NCBI GenBank assembly: GCA_964470865.1
Contig: CAYYFR010000001.1
Location: 1 to 64,000, forward strand
Length of the DNA stretch: 64,000 nt
Source of the DNA: JAEUOS01 sp964470865
GTDB lineage: Bacteria > Pseudomonadota > Gammaproteobacteria > Burkholderiales > JAEUOS01
Direction of reading: 5' to 3'
The notes below the pieces were generated by a model that ran no database searches, had not been told where the DNA came from, and was given only the letters and a program-made list of their open reading frames with translations. Below are positions 26,455 through 35,219 of this stretch, piece by piece (positions within the stretch are counted from its first letter, which is position 1; every line of letters starts with the position of its first letter). The position numbers and the translations under genes were made by a program.

Positions 26455-28866
26455 TCAGTGCTTGACCGCCGGCTCAACCGCTGGCGCCGCGCCAGCGACC
26501 GGCGCCACCACCACGGGCTCATCCGGCAGTGGCACGGGCTTGCGCTCGAGCGCCAGTTCCAGCACCTTGTCGATCCATTTGACCGGAATGATTTCCAGAC
26601 GATTCTTGATGTTGTCCGGGATTTCCGGCAAGTCCTTGACGTTGTCTTCAGGGATGAGGACCGTCTTGATGCCGCCACGATGCGCCGCCAAAAGCTTTTC
26701 CTTGAGGCCACCGATGGCCAGAACCTCCCCGCGCAAGGTGATTTCCCCGGTCATCGCAACGTCGGCCCGCACCGGGATTCCCGACAGCACCGAAACAATG
26801 GCCGTGGTGATCGCAATGCCGGCACTTGGACCATCCTTGGGCGTTGCACCTTCGGGCATGTGGATGTGCAGGTCGGTCTTCTCGTAGAAGTCCGGATTGA
26901 TGCCGAGCTGCCGGGAACGCTTGCGCACCACCGAGCGCGCCGCCTCGATGGACTCCTTCATCACGTCTCCCAGGGTGCCGGTACGCGTGATGTTGCCCTT
27001 CCCCGGCACTGCCACGGTTTCGACAGTCAGCAGTTCGCCGCCCACTTCAGTCCACGCCAGACCAGTGACTTGCCCAACCTGGTTTTCCTTCTCGGCAATG
27101 CCAAAGGTAAAGCGTTGAACCCCCAAGTATTTGTCGAGATTCTTGGCCGTGACGGCGACCTTCTTGGGCAGGCCCTTGTGCAGCAGCAGGGTCTTGACGA
27201 CTTTCCTGCAGATTTTCGAGATTTCGCGTTCAAGCGCCCTCACCCCGGCTTCACGGGTGTAATAGCGGACAATGTCGCGAATCGCGCTTTCGGCCACGCT
27301 GATCTCGGTATTCTTCAGGCCATTGTTCGCAATTTGCTTGGGCAAAAGGTACTTCTGGGCGATGTTGATCTTCTCGTCCTCGGTGTACCCCGAAAGCCGG
27401 ATGACCTCCATCCGGTCCTGCAATGGCGCCGGGATGTTCATGGTGTTCGCGGTTGCCACGAACATTACTTCAGAGAGGTCATAGTCAACCTCGACATAGT
27501 GATCCGCAAAGGTGTGATTCTGTTCAGGATCAAGTACTTCAAGCAGCGCGGACGACGGATCGCCGCGAAAATCCATGCCCATCTTGTCGATTTCGTCCAG
27601 CAGGAACAAGGGGTTCTTGACCCCCACCTTGGTCATGTTCTGCAGGATCTTGCCCGGCATCGAGCCGATGTATGTGCGACGATGGCCGCGAATTTCAGCT
27701 TCGTCACGCACTCCACCCAAGGCCATGCGCACAAACTTGCGGTTGGTGGCACGGGCGATCGATTGACCGAGCGAGGTCTTGCCAACACCTGGAGGCCCTA
27801 CCAGACACAGGATAGGCGCCTTGACACGATCGACCCGCTGTTGCACCGCAAGGTACTCAAGGATCCTTTCTTTGACCTTGTCAAGCCCATAGTGATCTTC
27901 ATTTAATACTTGATCAGCATTAGATAAATCATTGTTTACACGGCTCTTTTTTCTCCAAGGAAGATTGCAAAGCGTGTCGATGTAGTTGCGAATGACTGTC
28001 GCTTCAGCTGACATCGGCGACATCAGTTTAAGTTTCTTGAATTCCGATTCAGCTTTCTTGCGTGCATCTTTGGGCATTTGCGCCTTCTTGATGCGTTTCT
28101 CCATTTCCTCAAGGTCGGCGCCCTCTTCCCCCTCGCCCAACTCTTTCTGAATCGCCTTGACCTGTTCGTTTAGGTAGTACTCGCGCTGGCTTTTCTCCAT
28201 CTGGCGCTTGACCCGGCCGCGAATGCGCTTTTCAACCTGCAGGATATCGAGTTCGCCTTCAAGCGCCGACAACAGGTGTTCGAGTCGTTTCTGTACATCA
28301 AACATTTCGAGAATTTCCTGCTTCTGCTCCAGCTTCAAGGGCAGATGCGCGGCGATAGTGTCAGCCAGACGCCCGGCGTCATCAATGCCCGCCAGCGAAG
28401 TCAGGATTTCAGGGGGGATCTTCTTGTTCAGTTTTACGTACTGATCGAACTGCTGAACGATGGCGCGGCGCAGCGCCTCGATCTCCGGGGTTGAGTCAAA
28501 TTCCGCTGAAACACTTTTAGCGTCGCACGCGAAATGACTGCGCAAATCCTCGATGCCGGCGATACGTGCACGCTGGACGCCTTCGACCAGTACCTTCACC
28601 GTGCCATCGGGCAATTTGAGCATTTGCAGGATGTTCGCCGCACAACCGACCGCATACATGTCGCTCGCCTCGGGCTCATCCTTGGCAGCGGAGCGCTGGG
28701 CCACCAACATGATGCTCTTGCCCGCCTCCATTGCCAGTTCGAGCGCCTTGATCGACTTCGGCCGACCCACGAACAGCGGTATCACCATATGCGGAAAGAC
28801 CACCACATCGCGCAAAGGCAAGAGCGGAAGCTGAAGGTTTTCGTTGCTTTCTTCAATACCTGACAT
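26455..28866 (-). CDS. lon: ATP-dependent Lon protease
   Basis: 803-aa cytosolic AAA+ protease for misfolded and regulatory proteins. N-terminal substrate-binding domain (LPLLPLRDVVVFPHM), Walker A GPPGVGKTSLG, and the Ser-Lys dyad region PKDGPSAGIAI plus GGLKEKLLAAHRGG are visible. The C-terminal tail is Pro/Ala/Val-rich. Length is usual. It is the last gene of the tig-clpP-clpX-lon cluster. GAAAGGGTTG upstream of the ATG serves as ribosome-binding site, and a short hairpin (28910-28924, CCCGCA/TGCGGG) lies in the leader. Confidence 0.97.
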   Translation of the reverse strand: MSGIEESNENLQLPLLPLRDVVVFPHMVIPLFVGRPKSIKALELAMEAGKSIMLVAQRSAAKDEPEASDMYAVGCAANILQMLKLPDGTVKVLVEGVQRARIAGIEDLRSHFACDAKSVSAEFDSTPEIEALRRAIVQQFDQYVKLNKKIPPEILTSLAGIDDAGRLADTIAAHLPLKLEQKQEILEMFDVQKRLEHLLSALEGELDILQVEKRIRGRVKRQMEKSQREYYLNEQVKAIQKELGEGEEGADLEEMEKRIKKAQMPKDARKKAESEFKKLKLMSPMSAEATVIRNYIDTLCNLPWRKKSRVNNDLSNADQVLNEDHYGLDKVKERILEYLAVQQRVDRVKAPILCLVGPPGVGKTSLGQSIARATNRKFVRMALGGVRDEAEIRGHRRTYIGSMPGKILQNMTKVGVKNPLFLLDEIDKMGMDFRGDPSSALLEVLDPEQNHTFADHYVEVDYDLSEVMFVATANTMNIPAPLQDRMEVIRLSGYTEDEKINIAQKYLLPKQIANNGLKNTEISVAESAIRDIVRYYTREAGVRALEREISKICRKVVKTLLLHKGLPKKVAVTAKNLDKYLGVQRFTFGIAEKENQVGQVTGLAWTEVGGELLTVETVAVPGKGNITRTGTLGDVMKESIEAARSVVRKRSRQLGINPDFYEKTDLHIHMPEGATPKDGPSAGIAITTAIVSVLSGIPVRADVAMTGEITLRGEVLAIGGLKEKLLAAHRGGIKTVLIPEDNVKDLPEIPDNIKNRLEIIPVKWIDKVLELALERKPVPLPDEPVVVAPVAGAAPAVEPAVKH

Positions 28867-28956
28867 GTCTTCAACCCTTTCGGTTGCAAATACTTTTCAA
28901 CTACCACTTCCCGCAACGTGCGGGCGACTGTCCCGGTACTCAAGCCGCGTATGCGA

Positions 28957-28980
28957 CAAGCGCGCCGAAGGGCGCGCTTG
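28957..28980 (-). terminator. Strong hairpin between clpX and lon
   Basis: A perfect 10-bp stem (CAAGCGCGCC / GGCGCGCTTG) with a four-base loop starts four bases after the clpX stop in the direction of transcription. There is no T-run, so it may be a partial terminator or an RNA-stabilising 3' end that separates clpX from lon expression. Confidence 0.5.
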
Positions 28981-28983
28981 ATG

Positions 28984-30249
28984 CTACTGGGCCGAGGCTA
29001 CTTTGGGTGCATCCGAGTAAATCAGGATAGGCGGGCCTTCTCCAGTGATGGCGTTTTCGTCAACCACCACTTTGGTGACGTTTTGCGAGCCCGGCAAATC
29101 GTACATGGTGTCGAGCAGGGACTGTTCGATGATTGAACGCAGGCCCCGTGCCCCGGTCTTGCGCTTGAGCGCCTTGGCGGCAATCGCCGCTAGCGCCGAG
29201 GGCCGGATTTCGAGTTCCGCGCCTTCCATCAAGAACAATTTCTGGTATTGCTTGAGCAGGGCGTTCTTGGGCTCGGTCAGAATCTGGATCAGCGCCGCCT
29301 CGTCGAGTTCATTCAAGGTCGCCACCACAGGCAAACGCCCGACCAGTTCCGGAATCAGGCCGAACTTGATCAAGTCTTCCGGCTCGACGCCCTTCAAGGT
29401 TTCGCTCAGGCTATTGTCTGACAACTGCTTCACTTCGGCGCCGAAACCGATGCCGCCCTTCTCGGAACGGTTGCGAATAACCTTCTCTAGGCCATCGAAC
29501 GCACCACCGCAGATGAACAGAATGTTGGTAGTGTCGACCTGGACGAAGTCCTGGTTCGGATGCTTGCGTCCGCCTTGCGGTGGTACCGACGCTATCGTAC
29601 CTTCGACCAGCTTCAGCAGAGCCTGTTGCACGCCTTCGCCAGAGACGTCACGGGTGATCGAAGGATTGTCCGACTTGCGCGAAATCTTGTCGATTTCATC
29701 AATGTAAACAATACCCTTTTGCGCCTTCTCGATCTCGTAATTGCAATTCTGAAGCAGCTTCTGAATGATGTTCTCGACATCCTCGCCGACATACCCGGCT
29801 TCGGTGAGCGTGGTGGCGTCGGCAATCACGAACGGCACGTTCAGCAGCCGCGCCAGGGTCTGCGCTAGAAGCGTTTTGCCTGAACCGGTCGGCCCTACGA
29901 GCAGAATGTTGCTCTTGGCAAGTTCTACTTCATCCCCTTTGCCGATATGCTTTAACCGCTTGTAGTGGTTGTACACCGCCACCGACAGGATGCGCTTGGC
30001 GGTTTTCTGGCCAATAACGTAAGAATCCAGAATTCCGCAGATTTCCTGTGGAGTCGGTAGATCGGATTTGGCAGGCTTGCCCGGCTCGACGCCGGACGTT
30101 TCGTCGCGAATGATGTCATTGCAAAGCTCTATGCACTCGTCGCAAATGAACACCGACGGTCCGGCGATGAGCTTGCGCACCTCGTGCTGGCTCTTGCCGC
30201 AGAATGAGCAATAGAGGAGCTTCTCGCCACTGGCTTTTTTGTCCGACAT
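28984..30249 (-). CDS. clpX: ClpXP ATP-binding subunit ClpX
   Basis: 421-aa AAA+ unfoldase. The zinc-binding N-domain shows CSFCGKSQHEV and FICDECIELC; Walker A is VGPTGSGKT; Walker B is YIDEIDKI; the IGF-type ClpP-contact loop reads GIGFGA. Length is standard. The ATG at 30249 is preferred to the GTG just before it. It lies 113 bp after clpP and partners with it. Confidence 0.97.
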   Translation of the reverse strand: MSDKKASGEKLLYCSFCGKSQHEVRKLIAGPSVFICDECIELCNDIIRDETSGVEPGKPAKSDLPTPQEICGILDSYVIGQKTAKRILSVAVYNHYKRLKHIGKGDEVELAKSNILLVGPTGSGKTLLAQTLARLLNVPFVIADATTLTEAGYVGEDVENIIQKLLQNCNYEIEKAQKGIVYIDEIDKISRKSDNPSITRDVSGEGVQQALLKLVEGTIASVPPQGGRKHPNQDFVQVDTTNILFICGGAFDGLEKVIRNRSEKGGIGFGAEVKQLSDNSLSETLKGVEPEDLIKFGLIPELVGRLPVVATLNELDEAALIQILTEPKNALLKQYQKLFLMEGAELEIRPSALAAIAAKALKRKTGARGLRSIIEQSLLDTMYDLPGSQNVTKVVVDENAITGEGPPILIYSDAPKVASAQ

Positions 30250-30362
30250 CACTGGCTCTGGTTACCGGTTAATTCATCCGTAGCTTAGGCCATTCGACCC
30301 CTGCGAGGCAAGAGTGTGTCCACAATACAACGCCACGCATGCGGTCACCAACATCCGACACT

Positions 30363-31028
30363 CTATTCGCCGCGCTTGCCAAGTATCTTGTCAACAATTC
30401 CATAAGCCTTGGAGTCTTCGGCAGACAGGAAGTTGTCGCGATCGGTATCTTTTTCGATCCGCTCGACCGGTTGCCCGGTGTGCGTGGACAGCAACTGGTT
30501 GAGCTTTCTCTTGAGCCCCATGACTTCCTTGGCATGAATCTCGATATCGGAGGCCTGACCTTGAAAGCCGGCGGACGGCTGATGAATCATGACCCGCGAA
30601 TTGGGCAGACAGAAGCGCTTGTCCTTGGCTCCTGCCGCCAGCAGGAACGCCCCCATGCTGGCAGCCTGGCCTATGCACAGAGTGGATACCGCCGACTTGA
30701 TGAACTGCATGGTGTCGTAGATCGCCAACCCTGCTGTCACCGACCCGCCCGGCGAATTAATGTAGAAGGAGATATCCTTCTCCGGGTTTTCCGACTCCAG
30801 AAACAGCAGTTGCGCCACAATCAGGTTCGCTCCCATGTCTTCGACCGGCCCGACCAGGAAAATCACACGCTCCTTCAGGAGCCGCGAATAGATGTCATAA
30901 GCCCGCTCGCCGCGACCGCTTTGCTCGATCACCATCGGAATCATGCCCAACCCCTGAGGGCTCATGCCGCCGGCACCGGTGTCGTGTACAAACTGCTGAA
31001 AACGCTGATACTGCATCTCGGATCTCAT
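30363..31028 (-). CDS. clpP: ClpP protease proteolytic subunit
   Basis: 221-aa serine peptidase forming the ClpP tetradecamer. The catalytic Ser124 lies in GQAASMGA and His149 in VMIHQPSAG; the Asp is in the KDTDRDNF segment. The N-terminal propeptide before GLGMIPMVIEQ is of usual size. An internal ATG four codons in is a possible alternative start. It lies 20 bp after tig. Confidence 0.97.
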   Translation of the reverse strand: MRSEMQYQRFQQFVHDTGAGGMSPQGLGMIPMVIEQSGRGERAYDIYSRLLKERVIFLVGPVEDMGANLIVAQLLFLESENPEKDISFYINSPGGSVTAGLAIYDTMQFIKSAVSTLCIGQAASMGAFLLAAGAKDKRFCLPNSRVMIHQPSAGFQGQASDIEIHAKEVMGLKRKLNQLLSTHTGQPVERIEKDTDRDNFLSAEDSKAYGIVDKILGKRGE

Positions 31029-31048
31029 TGCCTGTTCCCGTCGGTGGT

Positions 31049-32362
31049 TTAACCGCGCCCCATCAGTTCATCAAAAGACACGCTCTTGTCGATCACCCCT
31101 GCTTTTGACATCACATGGTTGACGACATTGTCTTCAAGTGCCAGCGCCTCAACGTCGGCAAGCCGCTGTTTGTCGCCGTAGTACCAGCGCACGACTTCGG
31201 TCGGGTCTTCGTAACTCTGCGCGAACTCGTCGATCACCGTACGCACCTGATCCGGTTTGGCTTCAAGACCGTTAGATTTGACCAGTTCGTTCAAAATCAA
31301 GCCCAGCGACACACGCCGTTTGGCCTGCTCCTGAAACATGTCGGGCGGCAGCGGTACGTCCTGCTTGACACCCCGCTGCGCCAGATCGGCACGCGCCTGC
31401 CCGATCAATCGTTCCACATCCATCGCCACAAGCGCCTTTGGCGCTTCCACCTTCACGGCCTCATACAATGCCTGCATGACGCCATTCTTGGTCCGCGCCT
31501 GCAGCCGCTTCTTGACCTCACGCGCGAGGTTGCCACGAATATCGGTACGCATTTTTTCGACGTCGCCATCGGCAATACCGAGCGACTTGGCGAACTCCGC
31601 ATCCAGCACTGGAAGTACAGAGGCTTCAACCTTGCGCACGGTGAGGGAGAAGTTCGCAGTCTTGCCGGCGACTTCCTTACCCTGATAATCAGCGGGAAAG
31701 GTAAGGTCAAAGCCTTTTGTTTCGCCCGCAGCCAATCCGCTGGTGGCGGCTTCGAACTCAGGCAGCATCTGCCCACCACCGAGTTCAAACGCGAAGCCGT
31801 CCGCAGTGCCGCCATCGAACGCAACCGCATCGATCCTGCCCACAAAATCGACTGTCACGCGATCGCCGGCTTGACAGACACGCGCCGCCTCGGTGTACGT
31901 TACGCGCTGCTTACGCAGCGTTTCCAGTGTCCGGTCCACGTCGGCTTCGGAAATCATGGTTACCGGTTTGTCAATCGAAAGGCCGGACAGATCACCAATA
32001 GTCACTTCCGGATAGACCTCGAAGGTGGCCACAAACTCGAACGCGGCGTCATTTGCCGCAGCGCCATCCGTTTGTGCCTTCGGTTCGATACGCGGATAGC
32101 CCGCAACCCGGAGTTTCTGTTCCGAAATGGTGTCGCTGAAATTTCTTTGAATGGCGTCGCCAATCACTTCGGAGCGCACCTGCGGACCGTAAGTCGACGC
32201 CACCATCTTCAATGGAACCTTGCCCGGGCGGAAACCCTGCATGCGAACCGTGCGGGACATCCGTTGCAGCCGGCTCGCGACCTCTTTCTCGATGAGGTCG
32301 GTCGGTATGGACAAGTTGATGCGACGCTCCAAAGCGCTTACATTTTCGACGGTGACTGCCAT
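31049..32362 (-). CDS. tig: Trigger factor
   Basis: 437-aa ribosome-associated chaperone and prolyl isomerase. The ribosome-binding N-domain contains GFRPGKVPLKMV, the FKBP-type domain GDRVTVDFVGRID, and the helical C-domain continues to LMGRG. The ATG at 32362 (MAVTVENVSALERR) is canonical; a longer reading would run through the tRNA-Leu gene and is rejected. It leads the tig-clpP-clpX-lon cluster, 32 bp downstream of that tRNA. Confidence 0.96.
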   Translation of the reverse strand: MAVTVENVSALERRINLSIPTDLIEKEVASRLQRMSRTVRMQGFRPGKVPLKMVASTYGPQVRSEVIGDAIQRNFSDTISEQKLRVAGYPRIEPKAQTDGAAANDAAFEFVATFEVYPEVTIGDLSGLSIDKPVTMISEADVDRTLETLRKQRVTYTEAARVCQAGDRVTVDFVGRIDAVAFDGGTADGFAFELGGGQMLPEFEAATSGLAAGETKGFDLTFPADYQGKEVAGKTANFSLTVRKVEASVLPVLDAEFAKSLGIADGDVEKMRTDIRGNLAREVKKRLQARTKNGVMQALYEAVKVEAPKALVAMDVERLIGQARADLAQRGVKQDVPLPPDMFQEQAKRRVSLGLILNELVKSNGLEAKPDQVRTVIDEFAQSYEDPTEVVRWYYGDKQRLADVEALALEDNVVNHVMSKAGVIDKSVSFDELMGRG

Positions 32363-32394
32363 GATGGATGTGTAGGGTGTGGGAAAGGTCAGAT

Positions 32395-32479
32395 TGGTGC
32401 GAAAGGCGGGACTCGAACCCGCACGCCTTGCGGCGCTGGAACCTAAATCCAGTGCGTCTACCAGTTCCGCCACCTTCGC
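32395..32479 (-). tRNA. tRNA-Leu (anticodon UAG)
   Basis: An 85-nt class II tRNA on the minus strand with encoded CCA. The acceptor stem is GCGAAGG/CCTTTCGC-type, the anticodon stem CTGGA/TCCAG encloses TTTAGGT, giving TAG at 34-36 (reads CUA and, if modified, other CUN codons). A long variable arm follows, as expected for leucine. The GGTTCGAGTCC T-loop is intact. It lies directly upstream of tig, a common betaproteobacterial arrangement. Confidence 0.95.
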
Positions 32480-32697
32480 AACAGAAACTCTCGCGCTCGT
32501 GCTCCGCGTGAAACACGATGCATTTCGAGATTCCGAAACGTTCTGAAGTTTACTCCAAAAACCCTCCCTCGCTATCCGACGATAAGTGCCGCGACGTCGT
32601 CCACGCGCCGAGTTGATACTGAAATCCGTTCTTTTTTGCGGCTTCGGCGTTCTCGCTATAGCCTTAGTCTCTCTTTCGACGCAGATTGACAGGAAGC

Positions 32698-33048
32698 ATG
32701 ACGGCCATGGCGTATTCCCGAACCACCCTGTTGTTGCTGGCACAGATGGCGAGCCGTCTGCGCGCCGAGACACGGCGCACCATTGACGTGCCCTACATGA
32801 GCATGAACGCACGCTATGCGGATCATGTACTCGGGTTGGCACTACAATCGCCGAACGCCGAACTCAAGGCTCTGGGGGCATTGTTGCGGCATGACTTTTT
32901 CGGACCGGCGGGGCTTTTCCCGGGTGGCAAGATGTTGTGGTCCGCAAGCGACACTGACACCGATGCCAGCCCGCACGGACCGACCACCCTTGATTTTGCC
33001 GCACCGCCGCCATCACGGACTGCGACCCCCGCCAACGCATTCTCATGA
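32698..33048 (+). CDS. Hypothetical protein
   Basis: 116 codons, not recognised. The ATG at 32698 has a good AGGAAG site three bases upstream, and a TATAGC at 32657-32662 could be its -10 box. Residues 5-75 look protein-like and helical (LLLLAQMASRLRAETRR; ADHVLGLALQSPNAELKALG), while the last third is Pro/Thr/Ser-rich and low in complexity. No signal peptide or membrane segment is clear. It lies alone between tRNA-Leu and the unit before hpnC. A different frame stays open from 32816 to 33178, so a frameshift extending the protein cannot be excluded. I see no other gene in 33049-33205. Confidence 0.45.
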   Translation: MTAMAYSRTTLLLLAQMASRLRAETRRTIDVPYMSMNARYADHVLGLALQSPNAELKALGALLRHDFFGPAGLFPGGKMLWSASDTDTDASPHGPTTLDFAAPPPSRTATPANAFS

Positions 33049-33205
33049 GCCTGCGCGCACCACCCTGCGGCGTCGCGCAGGTGAAAGCGAAGAGTGGCTC
33101 ATAAGTACCCGATTGGCCGAACTGCTGCGCAAATACGACATGGATTCCCGCCCGTCGCCGCGCTCGCCTCTTGATTGACAGCGGCAGAGCGCAACCAACA
33201 ATGTG

Positions 33206-33234
33206 TTGAATTGCGGCCATAACCCGGCTACATT
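33206..33234 (+). promoter_or_regulatory. Sigma-70-type promoter of the small unit before hpnC
   Basis: TTGAAT (33206-33211) and TACATT (33229-33234) are separated by exactly 17 bp. This places a start site near 33241, about 15 bases before the Shine-Dalgarno of the 39-codon ORF. Confidence 0.55.
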
Positions 33235-33267
33235 GATGTTTCGTCAACTTGTGAAAGGGGGTGATCC

Positions 33268-33387
33268 GTGTCCAGATTGCTAACGGCCGCTAAACTGTCG
33301 GTCAGGCTTACGTCGGTTTCGATGGTGGGCGCAGTTGCGCTTGCCAAGTCCCACAGCAAAACGCAAGACGCCGGTCGAAAGTCCTGA
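33268..33387 (+). CDS. Putative 39-aa small protein or leader peptide
   Basis: A GTG-started 39-codon ORF preceded by AAGGGGGTGAT, only one base from the ideal Shine-Dalgarno, at proper spacing. The peptide is Ser/Ala/Val/Lys-rich with a weakly hydrophobic centre (SVSMVGAVALA) and a basic tail (KSHSKTQDAGRKS). I do not recognise it. It has its own promoter upstream and a rho-independent terminator 25 bp after the stop, forming a complete small unit just before hpnC. It may be an independent small protein or a leader whose translation controls read-through into the hpn genes. An overlapping 15-codon frame from 33238 is an alternative. Confidence 0.45.
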   Translation: MSRLLTAAKLSVRLTSVSMVGAVALAKSHSKTQDAGRKS

Positions 33388-33411
33388 CCGCGTCTGCGCG
33401 ACCGGAACCAG

Positions 33412-33441
33412 CGGCGCCCCGACAACGGGCGCCGTTTTTTT
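33412..33441 (+). terminator. Rho-independent terminator before hpnC
   Basis: CGGCGCCC (33412-33419) pairs perfectly with GGGCGCCG (33427-33434) around a seven-base loop, followed by seven T residues (33435-33441). This is a textbook intrinsic terminator, 48 bp upstream of the hpnC start. It either ends the small unit or acts as an attenuator of the hpn genes. Confidence 0.85.
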
Positions 33442-33488
33442 GACCCGCTCCCTACCAATTTTCGCCGCGCCCGGACGGGCTGCTTGCC

Positions 33489-34331
33489 GTGCCTGTTGAT
33501 CACTACGAAAATTTCCCCGTCGCATCGTTCTTGCTGCCGGCGCGCTTGCGCTTGCCGGTCGAGGCGATCTACCGCTTCGCCCGTGGCGCCGACGACATCG
33601 CCGATGAGGGCCAAGCGACGGATGCCGGGCGATTGCATGGCTTGGCACAGTATCGCGATCAACTGCGCCGCGTCGCAGTTGGTGATCCTGCCATTCCGCA
33701 ACCCGCAGGTCCGATGTTTGACGCCTTGGGCAGTGTCATGGCGCGCCATGGTCTGCCTGCGCAGTTGTTCGAGGACCTGCTTGACGCGTTCAGCCAGGAT
33801 GTTGTGCAAAAGCGTTACCGCGATTTCCCGCAACTTCTGGATTATTGTCGGCGCTCGGCCAATCCGGTGGGGCGACTTTTGCTCAATTTGTACGGCGTGA
33901 ACACGGCGGTGGCACTGGAGCAGTCTGACCTCATTTGCAGCAGCCTGCAGTTGATCAACTTCTGCCAGGATGTCGCCATCGACCTGGCCAAGGGGCGTAT
34001 ATACCTGCCACAGGACAGCCTGGTCCGTTTCGGCTATGCGAATCCCGAATTGCTGCCAGCGGTTTGTGACAAGCGCTTCCGTGCCCTCATGGGATTCGAG
34101 ACCGCACGTGCGCGCGACATGCTCATCGCCGGAGCACCGCTGGCACTGCTTCTGCCGGGTCGCATCGGCTGGGAGCTCCGTCTTGTGGTGCAGGGCGGAC
34201 TGCGCATCCTTGAGAAGCTCGAGGGTGTCGGTTATGACGTGTTCGAAAAGCGTCCGGTTCTGCGCCGGCGCGATTGGTGCTTGATGGTCTGGCGCGCCAT
34301 CGGAACGCGCCTCACCCGGTCGGTACAATGA
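33489..34331 (+). CDS. hpnC: Squalene synthesis protein HpnC (hydroxysqualene synthase)
   Basis: 280-aa trans-isoprenyl diphosphate synthase-like enzyme. In the three-step HpnCDE route HpnC converts presqualene diphosphate to hydroxysqualene. The opening VDHYENFPVASFLLP is typical of HpnC. Two acidic motifs are present: RGADDIADE near residue 34 and FCQDVAIDLAKGR further on. The start is GTG at 33489; no strong Shine-Dalgarno is seen. It is followed 54 bp later by hpnD. An intrinsic terminator lies just upstream, so expression needs a promoter between them or read-through. Confidence 0.92.
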   Translation: MPVDHYENFPVASFLLPARLRLPVEAIYRFARGADDIADEGQATDAGRLHGLAQYRDQLRRVAVGDPAIPQPAGPMFDALGSVMARHGLPAQLFEDLLDAFSQDVVQKRYRDFPQLLDYCRRSANPVGRLLLNLYGVNTAVALEQSDLICSSLQLINFCQDVAIDLAKGRIYLPQDSLVRFGYANPELLPAVCDKRFRALMGFETARARDMLIAGAPLALLLPGRIGWELRLVVQGGLRILEKLEGVGYDVFEKRPVLRRRDWCLMVWRAIGTRLTRSVQ

Positions 34332-34385
34332 CGAATCTGCGGCACCCTGTCCGCGCGCCATCGAAACCGCGATTGCTTACATGCA

Positions 34386-35219
34386 ATGACGCCTGACGAG
34401 TACTGCCAGCAAAAGGCGGCCGCCAGCGGCTCTTCCTTCTACTACAGTTTTCTGTTCCTCCCGCCGGCTCGCCGACGTGCGATTACGGCGCTGTACGCCT
34501 TTTGTCGCGAAGTCGATGATGTGGTTGATGAAACCGCGGACGAAAATCTGGCACGCATCAAGCTTGCGTGGTGGCGCAATGAAATCGCGCAGATGTATGC
34601 CGGCAACCCGCAACACCCGGTGACAAAGGCGTTGGCGCCTTGCGTCGAGACCTTTTCGCTGACCCAAACACGCCTCGAAGAGATTCTCGATGGCATGGAA
34701 ATGGATCTGCTGCAGACACGCTATCTGGACTTCAAGGCACTCGAACGATACTGCTACCTTGTCGCCAGCGTTGTCGGCCTGTGCGCAGCCGACATCTTCG
34801 GTCGCAGCGACGACAGCACGCTGGTGTACGCGCGCAACCTCGGGCTGGCATTTCAATTGACCAACATCATCCGCGACGTAGGCGACGATGCCAGGCGCGG
34901 GCGTGTTTATTTGCCGGTCAACGAACTGCAGCAGTTCGGTGTGCCGGTCGCAGATATCCTGCACGCCCGCTACAGCGACAACTTCTCGCGCCTCATGACG
35001 TTTCAGCATGAACGCGCGCAGGCTTACTACAACAAGGCGTTCGCAGCGCTACCGGCCGCCGATCGGCGCGCGCAGCGGCCCGGGTTGATCATGGCGGCGA
35101 TCTACCGTGCACTGCTGGAAGAAATCAGGCGCGACGGCTTCCAGGTGCTGCACCAACGTACCAGCCTGACTCCGATTCGCAAGCTGTGGCTGGCGTGGAA
35201 GACCTGGACCTTCGGATGA
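34386..35219 (+). CDS. hpnD: Presqualene diphosphate synthase HpnD
   Basis: 277-aa enzyme that condenses two farnesyl diphosphates to presqualene diphosphate. Acidic motifs CREVDDVVDE (near residue 40) and NIIRDVGDDARRGR are both intact, and YYSFLFLPPARR is typical of HpnD. Its TGA overlaps the ATG of hpnE (ATGA), indicating translational coupling. Confidence 0.95.
   Translation: MTPDEYCQQKAAASGSSFYYSFLFLPPARRRAITALYAFCREVDDVVDETADENLARIKLAWWRNEIAQMYAGNPQHPVTKALAPCVETFSLTQTRLEEILDGMEMDLLQTRYLDFKALERYCYLVASVVGLCAADIFGRSDDSTLVYARNLGLAFQLTNIIRDVGDDARRGRVYLPVNELQQFGVPVADILHARYSDNFSRLMTFQHERAQAYYNKAFAALPAADRRAQRPGLIMAAIYRALLEEIRRDGFQVLHQRTSLTPIRKLWLAWKTWTFG

Noticed and set aside
26458..27906. 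482-codon open frame antisense to lon
   Set aside because: It is a shadow of lon; composition is His/Arg/Gln-rich with no family resemblance.
31115..32446. 443-codon open frame antisense to tig
   Set aside because: It runs through the tRNA-Leu gene and opposite trigger factor; no resemblance to known proteins.
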